64,000 nucleotides of DNA from Tumebacillus_A lipolyticus (lineage in GTDB: Bacteria > Bacillota > Bacilli > Tumebacillales > Tumebacillaceae). Below the pieces are notes generated by a model that searched no databases, was not told where the DNA came from, and worked only from the letters and a program-made list of their open reading frames with translations. The stretch is taken from positions 124,001 through 188,000 of the forward strand of contig NZ_JBHUIO010000005.1 of the NCBI RefSeq assembly GCF_042682745.1, written 5' to 3'. Every line of letters begins with the position of its first letter. Position 1 is the first letter of the stretch. Shown in pieces: positions 1 through 8,561 of this stretch. Position numbers and translations under genes: made by a program.

Positions 1-482
1 CAAAAATGGCTGTCTTCATAGGTGGTGACGAGAGCGAACGGAAGATCGTCAATCCCAGCCCAGCGCATTCTGTGCTGCGTAGCCGCCCGCGGAAAAAGGG
101 GGTTGGTCGCAAGCGCCAACATATATCCTTTCTGAAGCGCCGCTTGGCAGATCTCCCGAGCGAGCGGCGTCGGCTCCGAGAGATGGGAGAGATCGCCGAA
201 TGCCCTGTTATAGAAATCATCGACAAGCGGGAAGATCTCTTCCTCTTTCAGCTCCAGCGCGCGCAGGAAATCAGCTTTGAACACCTGCTCGTTCGTCAAG
301 TCTGGGTCGTCGTTCTTGACCATCGCTTTGGTCGATGCCCAGACTTGGGCGACAAACTGCTCAGGAGACAGGAGATGCGCAACACAGGCGGCCAGATGTT
401 TAAAGTACCCTTTTGTGAAATGGTCATTATCGAGCGGCAACAGCGTGCCGTCAAGGTCGAACAAAAGCGTAGTCAACTTCAT
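1..482 (-). CDS. HAD-family hydrolase, 3' end cut by window edge
   Basis: The leftward frame opens at an ATG at 482 and stays open to base 1. The N-terminus reads MKLTTLLFDLDGTLLPL, the HAD motif I DxDGT with the nucleophile Asp, followed by a helical cap. Further on, MLALATNPLF fits motif II (Thr in a hydrophobic strand). HAD enzymes are mostly phosphatases acting on small metabolites; the substrate cannot be read here. The motif III Lys and motif IV Asp pair lie outside the window. It faces the same way as trmL upstream but is separated by about 130 bp. Confidence 0.85.
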   Translation of the reverse strand, partial: MKLTTLLFDLDGTLLPLDNDHFTKGYFKHLAACVAHLLSPEQFVAQVWASTKAMVKNDDPDLTNEQVFKADFLRALELKEEEIFPLVDDFYNRAFGDLSHLSEPTPLAREICQAALQKGYMLALATNPLFPRAATQHRMRWAGIDDLPFALVTTYEDSHF

Positions 483-611
483 GGAAGTACCCCTTCCTCT
501 TCTGCTTCCTTTTCATCGTGCCAAGCATCGACTGCGAAATGAACGAAGATGCGCGCTGTTCCGGTTGATCGAACGCATGATCAAACGGCGGTGAGCACGC
601 CCCCAACATCT

Positions 612-1070
612 TCATTTCAGGCTTGGAAACCCTTGCTGCCGCAGCGCCTCAAAGACGACGACAGCCACCGCGTTCGACAGGTTGAGCGATCTGGCGTCCG
701 GCAGGATCGGGATGCGAATGCAGGTCTCGCGATTCGCTTCGATCAGCTCGTCTGGCAACCCTCGCGTCTCTCTGCCAAAGACAAAAAAGTCGTCAGGCCC
801 GTATTCGACCTCCGTGTACGACTTGTCCGCTTTGGTGGTTGCAAAAAAGAAACGCCCCTGCGGATACTTTGCTCGCAGGTCTGCAAAACTGTCATGGTAA
901 TGCAGATCGAGCAGGTGCCAATAATCGAGGCCAGCACGCTTTAATTGCTTATCGTCAACAGAGAAGCCGAGCGGCTTGACAAGGTGCAAGGTGATGCCTG
1001 TGCACGAACAGGTTCGCGAGATGTTCCCCGTATTAGCTGGTATCTCAGGTTCGACAAGAACAATGTGCAT
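612..1070 (-). CDS. trmL: tRNA (cytidine(34)-2'-O)-methyltransferase TrmL
   Basis: The 152-residue protein begins MHIVLVEPEIPANTGNISR, the SPOUT N-terminal signature of the TrmL/YibK/CspR group. It ends with the knotted SAM-binding region, FGRETRGLPDEL and IPILPDARSLNLSNAVAVV, typical of SpoU-type 2'-O-methyltransferases. The length matches stand-alone TrmL, which methylates the ribose of the wobble base in tRNA-Leu isoacceptors as a homodimer. The gene appears single, facing left. Confidence 0.93.
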   Translation of the reverse strand: MHIVLVEPEIPANTGNISRTCSCTGITLHLVKPLGFSVDDKQLKRAGLDYWHLLDLHYHDSFADLRAKYPQGRFFFATTKADKSYTEVEYGPDDFFVFGRETRGLPDELIEANRETCIRIPILPDARSLNLSNAVAVVVFEALRQQGFPSLK

Positions 1071-1131
1071 GAATATGCAACCCCCTTCAGTTAAATTGCA
1101 GGGTTTAAGTCGGCTCTAAGATACTAGCATA

Positions 1132-1167
1132 CAAAAAGGAACAGCCTCCCGCAACTGTGAAGGCTGT
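1132..1167 (-). terminator. Rho-independent terminator of the amidase-domain gene
   Basis: On the minus strand ACAGCCT and AGGCTGT pair around a 13-nt loop and are followed by TCCTTTTTGT. It lies downstream of the amidase-domain gene ending at 1330. The remainder of 1168-1329 shows no supported gene. Confidence 0.65.
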
Positions 1168-1329
1168 CAGAAGATCGCGCGGGGTGTATTCAGGAATCCT
1201 TTGCAACTGTAACAAAACCTGTTCGATCGCTGGCGATTCTTTTGAACAGCTTTTCGTTAACAGTTGGAGTCCACATAAATACTACCATAAACCGACTGGA
1301 AAATGGAATGTAAATATGCTGGAAATAAA

Positions 1330-2280
1330 TCAGAAAATGTCCGGAATATGATAAAACGCGTATCGAGTTCGTGCCGTGTGCGCATAGCTGTCCCGATAAT
1401 CGAAATACCTGCGGTGGGAAGCTACTGTGTGCGCATTGACCAGCGGCATGCCATAGGCGTCGAAGTCGACCACCACCGTGTTGTGCTGCCAGCGGCCATC
1501 GCCGTCCCAATCGTAGCAGATCACATCGCCGATCTTCAGCTGGCGGGGATCGCCCACCTCTTGCGCATGCAACAGGCGCGGCAGGGCCAACTTAAACGAG
1601 TGGGCCACCGCCCAGGAGTAGCTCCAGGTCTTCCCACGGTACCACCAGCCTTTTGCCCGCGATTGACTCATCACGAACGGCATGCCGCCCGCATGCACCA
1701 CCTGCGAGATAAAATTGGTGCAGTCGTTGCCCTGTACCTTCATATAGCTCGGATTATACCCGTCCCACCAGCGCTCAGCATATTTATACGCTTTCAGGCG
1801 ATCATACCGCCCGCGCATCTGCCGCGCGACCGCTTCGTCCTCGCGATCTTCTGGCTGATCTGTCAGAGGTTGATCTGCGCGCCCACCGACCTGCTCAGCG
1901 TCCGCTAGGTCGCGCGCCACCTTCCAAGTCCCCCCGTCCAAGAGCAGGGTCAACCGCCGACGGCTCTTTCGCGCCTCATGACCGATCGTTCCCCCTTGGT
2001 CATAAAAAAAGCGGACCGCCTCCACCAGATCGACCTGCACGACCTCCTCCCGCTGAATCCACTTGCTGTGCAGCACCTGCAGGTTGGTCTTCGCCTTGCG
2101 ATATCGCATGTCGCGCGTCGGCAGAGCATCGCGTAGTGCCCGAACTTCTAAATATGAATGGCAGTCGGCCGGAGTTCCCTTCATAAAGTGCAGGAGATTT
2201 CCTGTGTCGTCCTGCAGCCAGACCCGGTTTTTCTCGCGGAAAAAATCTTCGACTCGCTTGAGCCATGCCCGCTCCTCCAT
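1330..2280 (-). CDS. Amidase-domain (Amidase_6) protein, putative cell-wall hydrolase
   Basis: The C-terminal 150 residues hold the Amidase_6-like (PF12671) pattern: YAERWWDGYNPSY, then GNDCTNFISQVVHAGG with the probable catalytic Cys, and HNTVVVDFDAYGMPLVNAHT with the His, ending in a Tyr-rich tail. The N-terminal half is charged and helical, with no recognisable domain. No signal peptide is visible, so export would need another route, or the protein acts after mother-cell or spore synthesis. Start: an in-frame GTG lies at 2289, but GGGAGGTG sits 8 nt before the ATG at 2280, so I prefer 2280. The peptide or amide substrate is unknown. Confidence 0.75.
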   Translation of the reverse strand: MEERAWLKRVEDFFREKNRVWLQDDTGNLLHFMKGTPADCHSYLEVRALRDALPTRDMRYRKAKTNLQVLHSKWIQREEVVQVDLVEAVRFFYDQGGTIGHEARKSRRRLTLLLDGGTWKVARDLADAEQVGGRADQPLTDQPEDREDEAVARQMRGRYDRLKAYKYAERWWDGYNPSYMKVQGNDCTNFISQVVHAGGMPFVMSQSRAKGWWYRGKTWSYSWAVAHSFKLALPRLLHAQEVGDPRQLKIGDVICYDWDGDGRWQHNTVVVDFDAYGMPLVNAHTVASHRRYFDYRDSYAHTARTRYAFYHIPDIF

Positions 2281-2395
2281 CGCATCCACCTCCCGTCCGA
2301 ATCATCTGTTCAACTTAAAGGAACGATCGCTTCAATCTGTGTTCATCCCTCATCTTTATGCGCGTCAGCTCGCCTTTCTTCCGCGAAAAAAAAGT

Positions 2396-2423
2396 TTGAA
2401 CAATTCCTCGCTCATGGTATACT
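2396..2423 (+). promoter_or_regulatory. Sigma-A-type promoter of the iclR gene
   Basis: TTGAAC (2396-2401), a 16-nt spacer and TATACT (2418-2423), preceded by TGG as an extended -10. It lies about 70 bp before the iclR start and immediately upstream of a palindromic operator. Confidence 0.6.
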
Positions 2424-2428
2424 ATATA

Positions 2429-2466
2429 ATGAAACAGGGTTTCATCTACTGAAACACCACTGAAAC
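2429..2466 (+). promoter_or_regulatory. Putative IclR-family operator (palindrome plus two half sites)
   Basis: ATGAAAC-AGG-GTTTCAT is a perfect 7-3-7 inverted repeat at 2429-2445. Two further TGAAAC half sites follow at 2450 and 2461. It directly follows the -10 element, so binding would block initiation. The pattern resembles the KdgR box (TGAAAC..GTTTCA) of the same regulator family. Autoregulation by the adjacent IclR protein is inferred. Confidence 0.6.
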
Positions 2467-2491
2467 GCTCCGTTATGAGGAGGTAGGGAGT

Positions 2492-3238
2492 ATGGCTGCG
2501 GAAGGTGAAAAGGGTACGGTTCGTGCAGTCGAGCGAGCGCTTGACATCCTGCTCTGCTTCTCTGGTGAGGAGACGGAGCTCGGATTGTCAGACATCGCCA
2601 AACGGATCGGACTGCACAAGAGCACCGTCCACCGATTGCTCGCATCGCTTGAGGGCAAAGGTTTTGTCAGACGACACCCGACCACCGACAAGTATCGCCT
2701 CGGTTGGAGCGTGTTAGAATTGGTTTCCAACATCAAGCAATCGGACGACCTCTCCACGATCGTCCGCCCCGCGATGACGCGACTGCGCGATCAGCTCGGG
2801 GAAACGACCTCGCTCTATGTGCGAGCAGGCGTTGATCGAATTCGCATTCAGGCGGTCGAAAGCACGCAACCGGTGCGGCGCGTGGCCAACATCGGCAAGC
2901 GTTTGCCGCTGTATGTTGGCGCATCGGGCAAAGTGTTGCTCGCCTATGCGGATGAGCCGATCGAAGAGCTTTTAGAAGATCCGAGCTGGCCGAAAGACTT
3001 GAACCGCACCGAATTTTTGCAAGCGATCCAAGCGGTGCGCGACCAGGGGTATGCGGTGTCGATCGAAGAGCGAGAAGCGGGAGCTGCAGCAGTCGCTGCA
3101 CCGATCTTTTCTCGCAGTCAACAGATCGTCGCTGCTCTTTCCGTATCAGGCCCGGTCGATCGGTTTACACCAGAATCTGTTGAACGGTTTGCCGAAGCGG
3201 TGCGTCAGTCGGCAGAGCTGATCAGCAAGCTGGTATGA
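2492..3238 (+). CDS. IclR-family transcriptional regulator
   Basis: This 248-residue protein has the IclR plan. The N-terminal winged helix-turn-helix spans about residues 10-70 (LDILLCFSGEETELGLSDIA, then HKSTVHRLLASLEGKGFV). The C-terminal effector domain includes LPLYVGASGKVLLAY and the regulator-typical segment with GYAVSIEEREAGAAAVAAPI. The RBS GAGGAGGTAGGGAG precedes the ATG. IclR proteins sense small carboxylates, sugars or aromatic acids; the ligand is not evident. Aconitase lies 113 bp downstream on the same strand and may be a target. Confidence 0.93.
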   Translation: MAAEGEKGTVRAVERALDILLCFSGEETELGLSDIAKRIGLHKSTVHRLLASLEGKGFVRRHPTTDKYRLGWSVLELVSNIKQSDDLSTIVRPAMTRLRDQLGETTSLYVRAGVDRIRIQAVESTQPVRRVANIGKRLPLYVGASGKVLLAYADEPIEELLEDPSWPKDLNRTEFLQAIQAVRDQGYAVSIEEREAGAAAVAAPIFSRSQQIVAALSVSGPVDRFTPESVERFAEAVRQSAELISKLV

Positions 3239-3351
3239 TCACCCGCACGTGTTCCCCCTTGATCAAGTTTGTTTTTCCTGTTGATCTAGGCTCCCTTTAG
3301 GGTACGCTAGATTGCAGAGACTCATATGAGGTTTTATGGGAGGTTTATGAA

Positions 3352-5286
3352 ATGGGAAAGAACCTAGTACAGAAAATTCTTGAAGCTCATCTCGTGCAAG
3401 GCGAGATGGTAATTGGCAAAGAGATCGCAATTCGCATCGACCAAACGCTTACGCAAGACGCGACCGGTACGATGGCATACTTACAGTTCGAAGCGATGGG
3501 CGTGCCGAAAGTGAAAACGGAACTCTCCGTTTCCTACGTTGACCACAACACCCTGCAATCCGGCTTCGAAAACGCTGACGACCACCGCTTCCTGCAAACG
3601 GTTGCGTCCAAGCATGGCATCCACTTCTCACGCCCGGGGAACGGGATCTGCCACCAAGTACATCTTGAGCGCTTCGCGAAGCCTGGCAAAACGCTGCTCG
3701 GCTCCGACTCCCACACCCCGACTGCTGGCGGCATGGGCTCGATCGCAATCGGTGCAGGCGGTCTGGACATCGCAGTTGCGATGGCTGGCGGCGCGTTCTA
3801 CCTGAACACCCCGAAAGTGGTAAAAGTTGAACTGCAAGGCACCCTGCAACCGTGGGTCGCTGCAAAAGATATCATCCTCGAAGTGCTGCGCCGCATGACC
3901 GTTAAGGGTGGCGTTGGCAAAATCATCGAATATACGGGCGAAGGCGTGAAGTCGCTGACCGTTCCGGAGCGCGCAACCATCACCAACATGGGTGCTGAGC
4001 TCGGCGCGACGACTTCGATCTTCCCGTCTGACGAAAACACTCGCATCTACCTGGAAGCACAAGGCCGCGGCGCAGACTATCAACCGCTGGCAGCCGATGC
4101 GGATGCAACTTATGAAGAAGAGATCATCATCGACCTGAACAACCTGGGACCGAACATCGCACAACCGCACTCCCCGGACAACGTGGCACCGGTTGCTGAG
4201 CTCAAAGGTCAAAAGATTCCGGTTCAACAGGTGGCTGTCGGTTCCTGCACCAACTCCTCCTACGTGGACCTGATGCGTCTCGCGGCAGTTCTCAAGGGCC
4301 GGACTGTACACCCGAACGTATCGCTCGTCGTATCTCCTGGTTCCAAGCAGGTGTTCGAGATGATCGCGCGCAACGGCGCACTGGCTGACATTCTGGCATC
4401 TGGCGCACGCATCCTCGAATCGGCTTGCGGTCCGTGCATCGGGATGGGCCAAGCTCCTTCCTCCGGCGCAGTATCTGTTCGCTCCTTCAACCGCAACTTC
4501 GAAGGCCGCTCCGGTACTGCCGATGCGAAAGTATACCTCGCATCTGTAGAAACTTGCGCAGCTGCTGCGATCAACGGTTACATCGCAGATCCGCGCGACC
4601 TCGGCGAAATGCCGGCGATCGAAATGCCGGAACAATACCTGGTTGACGACCGCCTGGTGCTGTCGCCGTCCGAAACTCCTGATCAGGTGGAAGTCGTGCG
4701 CGGCCCGAACATCAAGCCGCTGCCGGTCAACACGGAGCTCGCAGAAGCGCTGACCACTCCGGTCTCGCTGAAAGTTGGCGACAACATCACCACCGACCAC
4801 ATCATGCCGGCAGGTGCAAAAGTTCTGCCGCTGCGCTCCAACATCCCGGCGATCTCCGAGCACGTTTACGTGCGCGTTGACCCGAACTTCCCGGCGCGCG
4901 CACAAGAGCTGGGCAAGTCGATCATCATCGGCGGTCACAACTACGGCCAAGGTTCTTCCCGCGAGCATGCTGCGCTCGCTCCGATGTACCTCGGCGTCAA
5001 AGCGGTCATCGTTAAGTCGTACGCTCGTATCCACCGTGCGAACCTGATCAACTTCGGTCTGCTCCCGCTCACCTTCGTGAACGAAGCTGACTACGAAGCG
5101 ATCGAGCTCGGCGATGAGATCACCATCGACAACCTGCGCGATCAGATCAAAGCGGGCAACGAGCTGACCGTGAAAAACGCAACCAAAGGCACCGAGTTCA
5201 AAGTGACGCACGACCTGACCGGACGTCAGATCGACATCATCTTGGCTGGCGGCCTGCTCAACTACACCAAATCTCAAGCGGTTTAA
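3352..5286 (+). CDS. Aconitate hydratase (short AcnA/LeuC-like type)
   Basis: The 644-residue protein catalyses, by family, citrate-isocitrate isomerisation in the TCA cycle. It shows a catalytic-region GSDSHTPTAGGMG and three cluster cysteines in GSCTNSS and ESACGPCIGMGQAP. The swivel domain begins near residue 480 with DNITTDHIMPAG and GGHNYGQGSSREHAA. At 644 residues it is much shorter than the roughly 900-residue AcnA of Bacillus and belongs to the compact group related to isopropylmalate dehydratase and homoaconitase. The downstream isocitrate dehydrogenase-like gene supports aconitase over homoaconitase. RBS GGGAGGTTTATGAA precedes the ATG. Confidence 0.92.
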   Translation: MGKNLVQKILEAHLVQGEMVIGKEIAIRIDQTLTQDATGTMAYLQFEAMGVPKVKTELSVSYVDHNTLQSGFENADDHRFLQTVASKHGIHFSRPGNGICHQVHLERFAKPGKTLLGSDSHTPTAGGMGSIAIGAGGLDIAVAMAGGAFYLNTPKVVKVELQGTLQPWVAAKDIILEVLRRMTVKGGVGKIIEYTGEGVKSLTVPERATITNMGAELGATTSIFPSDENTRIYLEAQGRGADYQPLAADADATYEEEIIIDLNNLGPNIAQPHSPDNVAPVAELKGQKIPVQQVAVGSCTNSSYVDLMRLAAVLKGRTVHPNVSLVVSPGSKQVFEMIARNGALADILASGARILESACGPCIGMGQAPSSGAVSVRSFNRNFEGRSGTADAKVYLASVETCAAAAINGYIADPRDLGEMPAIEMPEQYLVDDRLVLSPSETPDQVEVVRGPNIKPLPVNTELAEALTTPVSLKVGDNITTDHIMPAGAKVLPLRSNIPAISEHVYVRVDPNFPARAQELGKSIIIGGHNYGQGSSREHAALAPMYLGVKAVIVKSYARIHRANLINFGLLPLTFVNEADYEAIELGDEITIDNLRDQIKAGNELTVKNATKGTEFKVTHDLTGRQIDIILAGGLLNYTKSQAV

Positions 5287-5312
5287 TGAACTGCTGACGA
5301 TTGGCTCACACT

Positions 5313-5338
5313 AAGGGGGGGCGAGAAGCTTCCCCCTT
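5313..5338 (+). terminator. Weak terminator or attenuator between aconitase and dehydrogenase
   Basis: AAGGGGG pairs with CCCCCTT around a 12-nt loop, followed by TCCTTTGCTTTTG. The U-tract is broken, so partial read-through into the dehydrogenase is plausible. Confidence 0.4.
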
Positions 5339-5393
5339 TCCTTTGCTTTTGCTGACCGATTCAGATCTTGTAGACGACTTAGAGGTGAACTTC

Positions 5394-6470
5394 ATGGACA
5401 AATTCACAATCGTTGTAATGGAAGGCGACCAGACCGGTCAAGAACTGCTCGAAGAAGGACTGCGCGTGCTCGACCCCGCGTTGATCGGCGTAAACGTTGA
5501 GCTGATGCGCTTCGACCTATCGCTCGAAAACAGACGGGCGACCAAAAACCAAGTGGTACATGATGCGGCAGCTGCGATGAAAGAGCATGGCTTCGGCTAC
5601 AAAGCGGCGACGATCACCCCGGAGATCCCCGGCGATGTCGGCTCTCCTAACGCGATCCTGAGAAAAGGCATCGACGGCACCGTGATCGTCCGCACCGGAC
5701 GCCGCATCCCGAGCATCACCCCTGTCGCTGGCGTGTACGCGCCGATCTCTGTCGTTCGCATGGCGGTCGACGATGCATACGGGGCGAAAGAATGGCGCGA
5801 AGGCGAAGGCGTGGATGAGATCGCCTACCGCACCGAGAAGATCTCCCGCAAAATCTGCCGCGGCGTGGCGAACTTCGCCTTCGAACAGGCGCGCAAGATG
5901 AACGCGAAAGTGTTTGGCGGCCCGAAATTTACCGTCTCCCCTGTCTATGAAGGCATGTTGAAGGAAGAGATGGACCTGTCAGCGAAGAGCTTCGCTGACG
6001 TCAAATACGAGCCGCAGCTGATCGACGCAACTTACGCGCTCCTGCTGAACACGTCTGGCGAGCCGCTGGTCATCCCCGCGCTGAACCGCGATGGTGACTG
6101 CCTGTCCGACCTCGTGCTGCAGATGTTCGGTTCGATCGCCGGCGCCGAGTCTGTCCTGCTCGCCTTTGACGAGCAGCAGAACGTGACGACCGTGATGGCG
6201 GAAGCTCCGCACGGCACTGCGCCGGGCCTGTTTGGCAAAAACGTGGCAAACCCGATGGCGATGATCCTCGCTGCCGCTTCGATGCTGACCTTCTTCAAGA
6301 CGAAGGAAGCGGATCTCGCATCCCGCGCGATCTACGAATCGACGCTGGAAGCTGTCGTCGAAGGCGTGCGCACAGCAGACCTCGGCGGTACCGCGTCGAC
6401 CACCGACTTCACCGATGAAGTCATCCGCCGCATGAAGACCAAGCTGGAAGTGTGGAAGTCCCTGTCGTAA
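5394..6470 (+). CDS. Isocitrate/isopropylmalate dehydrogenase family protein
   Basis: This beta-decarboxylating dehydrogenase of 358 residues is most likely an NAD-type isocitrate dehydrogenase, given the aconitase immediately upstream. It starts MDKFTIVVMEGDQTGQEL, the family's N-terminal strand. It has GSPNAILRKGIDGTVIVRTGR with substrate-binding arginines, NRDGDCLSDLVLQMFGSIAG with metal-binding Asp residues, and EAPHGTAPGLFGKN as the cofactor loop. An in-frame ATG at 5301 lies inside the intergenic hairpin and lacks an RBS; the ATG at 5394 has AGAGGTGAAC and fits the family start. A paralogous substrate such as isopropylmalate or homoisocitrate is not excluded. Confidence 0.85.
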   Translation: MDKFTIVVMEGDQTGQELLEEGLRVLDPALIGVNVELMRFDLSLENRRATKNQVVHDAAAAMKEHGFGYKAATITPEIPGDVGSPNAILRKGIDGTVIVRTGRRIPSITPVAGVYAPISVVRMAVDDAYGAKEWREGEGVDEIAYRTEKISRKICRGVANFAFEQARKMNAKVFGGPKFTVSPVYEGMLKEEMDLSAKSFADVKYEPQLIDATYALLLNTSGEPLVIPALNRDGDCLSDLVLQMFGSIAGAESVLLAFDEQQNVTTVMAEAPHGTAPGLFGKNVANPMAMILAAASMLTFFKTKEADLASRAIYESTLEAVVEGVRTADLGGTASTTDFTDEVIRRMKTKLEVWKSLS

Positions 6471-6511
6471 TCGACGACTTCATCCGCTTGGCTCAACTTC
6501 ATCATCGCGCA

Positions 6512-6541
6512 AGGACCACTCGAATCTCGGGTGGTCTTTTG
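6512..6541 (+). terminator. Terminator after the dehydrogenase
   Basis: GGACCAC and GTGGTC pair around CGAATCTCGG-like loop sequence and are followed by TTTTGCG. It ends the aconitase-dehydrogenase unit. Confidence 0.7.
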
Positions 6542-6603
6542 CGTATTCGCATCGCTTGCCCCCCTGTCATATGCTGTAGAGACAGCGTAAAGGGGGTGAG
6601 AAC

Positions 6604-8019
6604 ATGGCGGATAACAGCAAGAACAGCGAAAAGAAAGGGCAAGATTGGCTCAAGCTTTTGCTCGACGAGTTTATGAAACCTCCCAAATGGTTGAACGACG
6701 GGAAAAAACAGGGTGGCAGTTCGGCCGGTAAGAGCGGAAAAAAGAATGAGGCTGACGTTTCAATCACGCCAAAGAGACGTCAGCCTCCCGCCTGGTGGTC
6801 CTGGTCGGCATCCGATGGGGTACCCAAGGCTCGGCGCAAAAAAAAGAAGAGGGAGCTCCACGGCGCTCATGATCGCGGCCGTGCCCCCGCACCGAAGAAA
6901 CTACCCCTCGCCCCTTCCGAAGTGCAGCTGAAAAAAAAGAACCGCCCTGCAGACCGTCTCGCTCCATCAGACCTTGGCAGCGCACTGCCAAGCTCCCCGA
7001 CAGGTCTGCATGCGCAGATCAGCCGACACGGTTTCGCACCTGCCGTGCTGCGCGCCTATGGCATCACGCCGACCAAGGTCGAGCCGTTCGGCCCCGTCTT
7101 GCGCCTGCGCACGAACAAAGGTCTGATCGCCTTGAAAAAAAGCTATCTGCGATCTGCGCACATCGCCTACCTCCACCAGGTGTTCAAGCATCTGGAGCAG
7201 AACCAGTTCAAAAGATACGCCCCATTCTTGCTGACGACCAAAGGGCTGCCCTATGCGGAGATCGGCGGAGATACGTATTACGCCACCAGGTGGATTCGCG
7301 GCCAAGAGGTCGATTTTCGCTCGCGCTCGCAGCTGGCGATCACCGCGCGCACGCTCGCCGAATTTCATCGGGCATCCCGCGGCTTTGAGCCGTCCGGATT
7401 CGCACCGCCGTCGATCTTCGACATGGTCGAGCGGTTTGCAGACCGGCGAGATGAGCTGATCGAGTGGAAGCGGCGGGCAGAGGTGAAATCGCGTCCCGAT
7501 GCGATCGATAAAATCTACCTCCAGCACGCCGACCATCACATCTCGCAAGCGCAGCAAGCGTTAGCGATTCTAAAGCGTCCGCAGGTGCGCGCCCAGCTGT
7601 TGTTCGAAGAGGATGATCCGCCGCTGCTGCACCTCGACCTCACCCCGTACAATCTGATCTATGCGCAAAACCATCAGGTGATCATGATCGACTTCGACTT
7701 CGCGACGCCCGGGCCGCGAACGCTCGACCTCGCGCATCTGATGCGCCGCGGTCTGCAGCGTCAAGAGTGGGACGAGGCGGTCGCCCGGCTCATCCTGGTC
7801 AACTACAGCTCCGCAGGGGGCTTACAAAATGCAGAATATCAGATGCTTTCCGGCCTGTTGCGCTTTCCCCATCGCTTTTGGCGCATCGGCTACCAGCATT
7901 ACGATCTCGGTCATGACCCCAACCATCTCGGCTATTTCCAACTCGCCGAAGCGGAGGAAGAAAATCGATTGAAGTTCCTCGAACGATTCGATCGAAATAT
8001 CTCCAGAACTTGGAGTTAA
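6604..8019 (+). CDS. CotS-like spore coat kinase-fold protein with basic N-terminal extension
   Basis: This 471-residue protein carries a phosphotransferase (APH/choline-kinase-like) fold from about residue 135. The Brenner-type motif HLDLTPYNLI and metal-binding DFDFATPGPRTLDLAHL stand where the catalytic loop and DFG lie. The arrangement matches the CotS/YtaA/YutH spore-coat family. Residues 1-130 form an unusual Lys/Arg/Pro-rich, low-complexity extension (KKKKR, KKKN clusters), probably disordered; typical CotS proteins are nearer 350 residues. RBS AAAGGGGGTGAG precedes the ATG. The substrate is unknown. A terminator closes the preceding gene, so it is likely transcribed alone. Confidence 0.8.
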   Translation: MADNSKNSEKKGQDWLKLLLDEFMKPPKWLNDGKKQGGSSAGKSGKKNEADVSITPKRRQPPAWWSWSASDGVPKARRKKKKRELHGAHDRGRAPAPKKLPLAPSEVQLKKKNRPADRLAPSDLGSALPSSPTGLHAQISRHGFAPAVLRAYGITPTKVEPFGPVLRLRTNKGLIALKKSYLRSAHIAYLHQVFKHLEQNQFKRYAPFLLTTKGLPYAEIGGDTYYATRWIRGQEVDFRSRSQLAITARTLAEFHRASRGFEPSGFAPPSIFDMVERFADRRDELIEWKRRAEVKSRPDAIDKIYLQHADHHISQAQQALAILKRPQVRAQLLFEEDDPPLLHLDLTPYNLIYAQNHQVIMIDFDFATPGPRTLDLAHLMRRGLQRQEWDEAVARLILVNYSSAGGLQNAEYQMLSGLLRFPHRFWRIGYQHYDLGHDPNHLGYFQLAEAEEENRLKFLERFDRNISRTWS

Positions 8020-8032
8020 CCAACCTAGAGCT

Positions 8033-8066
8033 AAAAAAAGCGCCGACCTTTAAACAGGTCCGCGCA
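8033..8066 (-). terminator. Terminator of the queG-DUF523 operon
   Basis: On the minus strand GCGCGGACCT and AGGTCGGCGC pair with one mismatch around GTTTAA and run into seven T. It ends the leftward operon that starts at 11923. Confidence 0.8.
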
Positions 8067-8096
8067 GGATCATCAGGGGAGCAACAGCTCCTCCTT

Positions 8097-8561
8097 TTAG
8101 TTGTTCGACTTGCGTTTCGAATAGGTCTCCTCCGAATACACGTCGATGCCATGACGTTTTAGCAGAGCGGAAGTGACGCCGTCCCCCGCGCGCTTGCCGG
8201 CGGTGAACGTGCCGTCATAGATCAGCGTGGAGCCGCAGGAGGGGCTGCGCTCCTTCAGGATCGCTTCCTTCGCCCCGACGAGCTGCGCCATCTGCAGCGC
8301 CTGCTCCGCGCCTTTGAGAAACTGGTGCGTCACATCTTCGCCCCCGTCTGTGATCACCTTCGCCCGACCGGCTAAAACATCCTCGCCCGTACCGCCGACG
8401 ATCTCGGCGGGGGGTCTCGGTGTGGACAGGCCGCCGAGCTGTTCTGGGCAGACGAAGACCGCCTCTCCCCGCTCGACCATCTCCTGAAACTCTCGAATCA
8501 GATTGTCATCCCCATCATAGCGACATTGACAACCGACCAGACAAGCGCTGATCACCTTCAT
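8097..8561 (-). CDS. DUF523 family protein
   Basis: The 154-residue protein starts MKVISACLVGCQCRYDGDDN and contains VFVCPEQLGGLSTPRPPAE and KERSPSCGSTLIYDGTFTAGK. These are the conserved Cys-containing blocks of DUF523 (YbbK-like). The conserved CPE, RPPxE and SPSCG motifs suggest metal or thiol chemistry, but the family's function is not established. Its ATG overlaps the queG stop in ATGA, so the two genes are translationally coupled and it is the last gene of the operon. Confidence 0.9.
   Translation of the reverse strand: MKVISACLVGCQCRYDGDDNLIREFQEMVERGEAVFVCPEQLGGLSTPRPPAEIVGGTGEDVLAGRAKVITDGGEDVTHQFLKGAEQALQMAQLVGAKEAILKERSPSCGSTLIYDGTFTAGKRAGDGVTSALLKRHGIDVYSEETYSKRKSNN

Noticed and set aside
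3258..3312. CTTGATCAAG palindrome and the ATCTAG..CTAGAT hairpin upstream of aconitase as operator or riboswitch
   Set aside because: Short and isolated; no conserved aptamer pattern or T-tract, so I do not annotate it.
3628..5277. Leftward 549-codon open frame opposite aconitase
   Set aside because: It is the antisense shadow of the high-GC aconitase gene; its protein is rich in Arg, Val and His with no domain pattern and no RBS.
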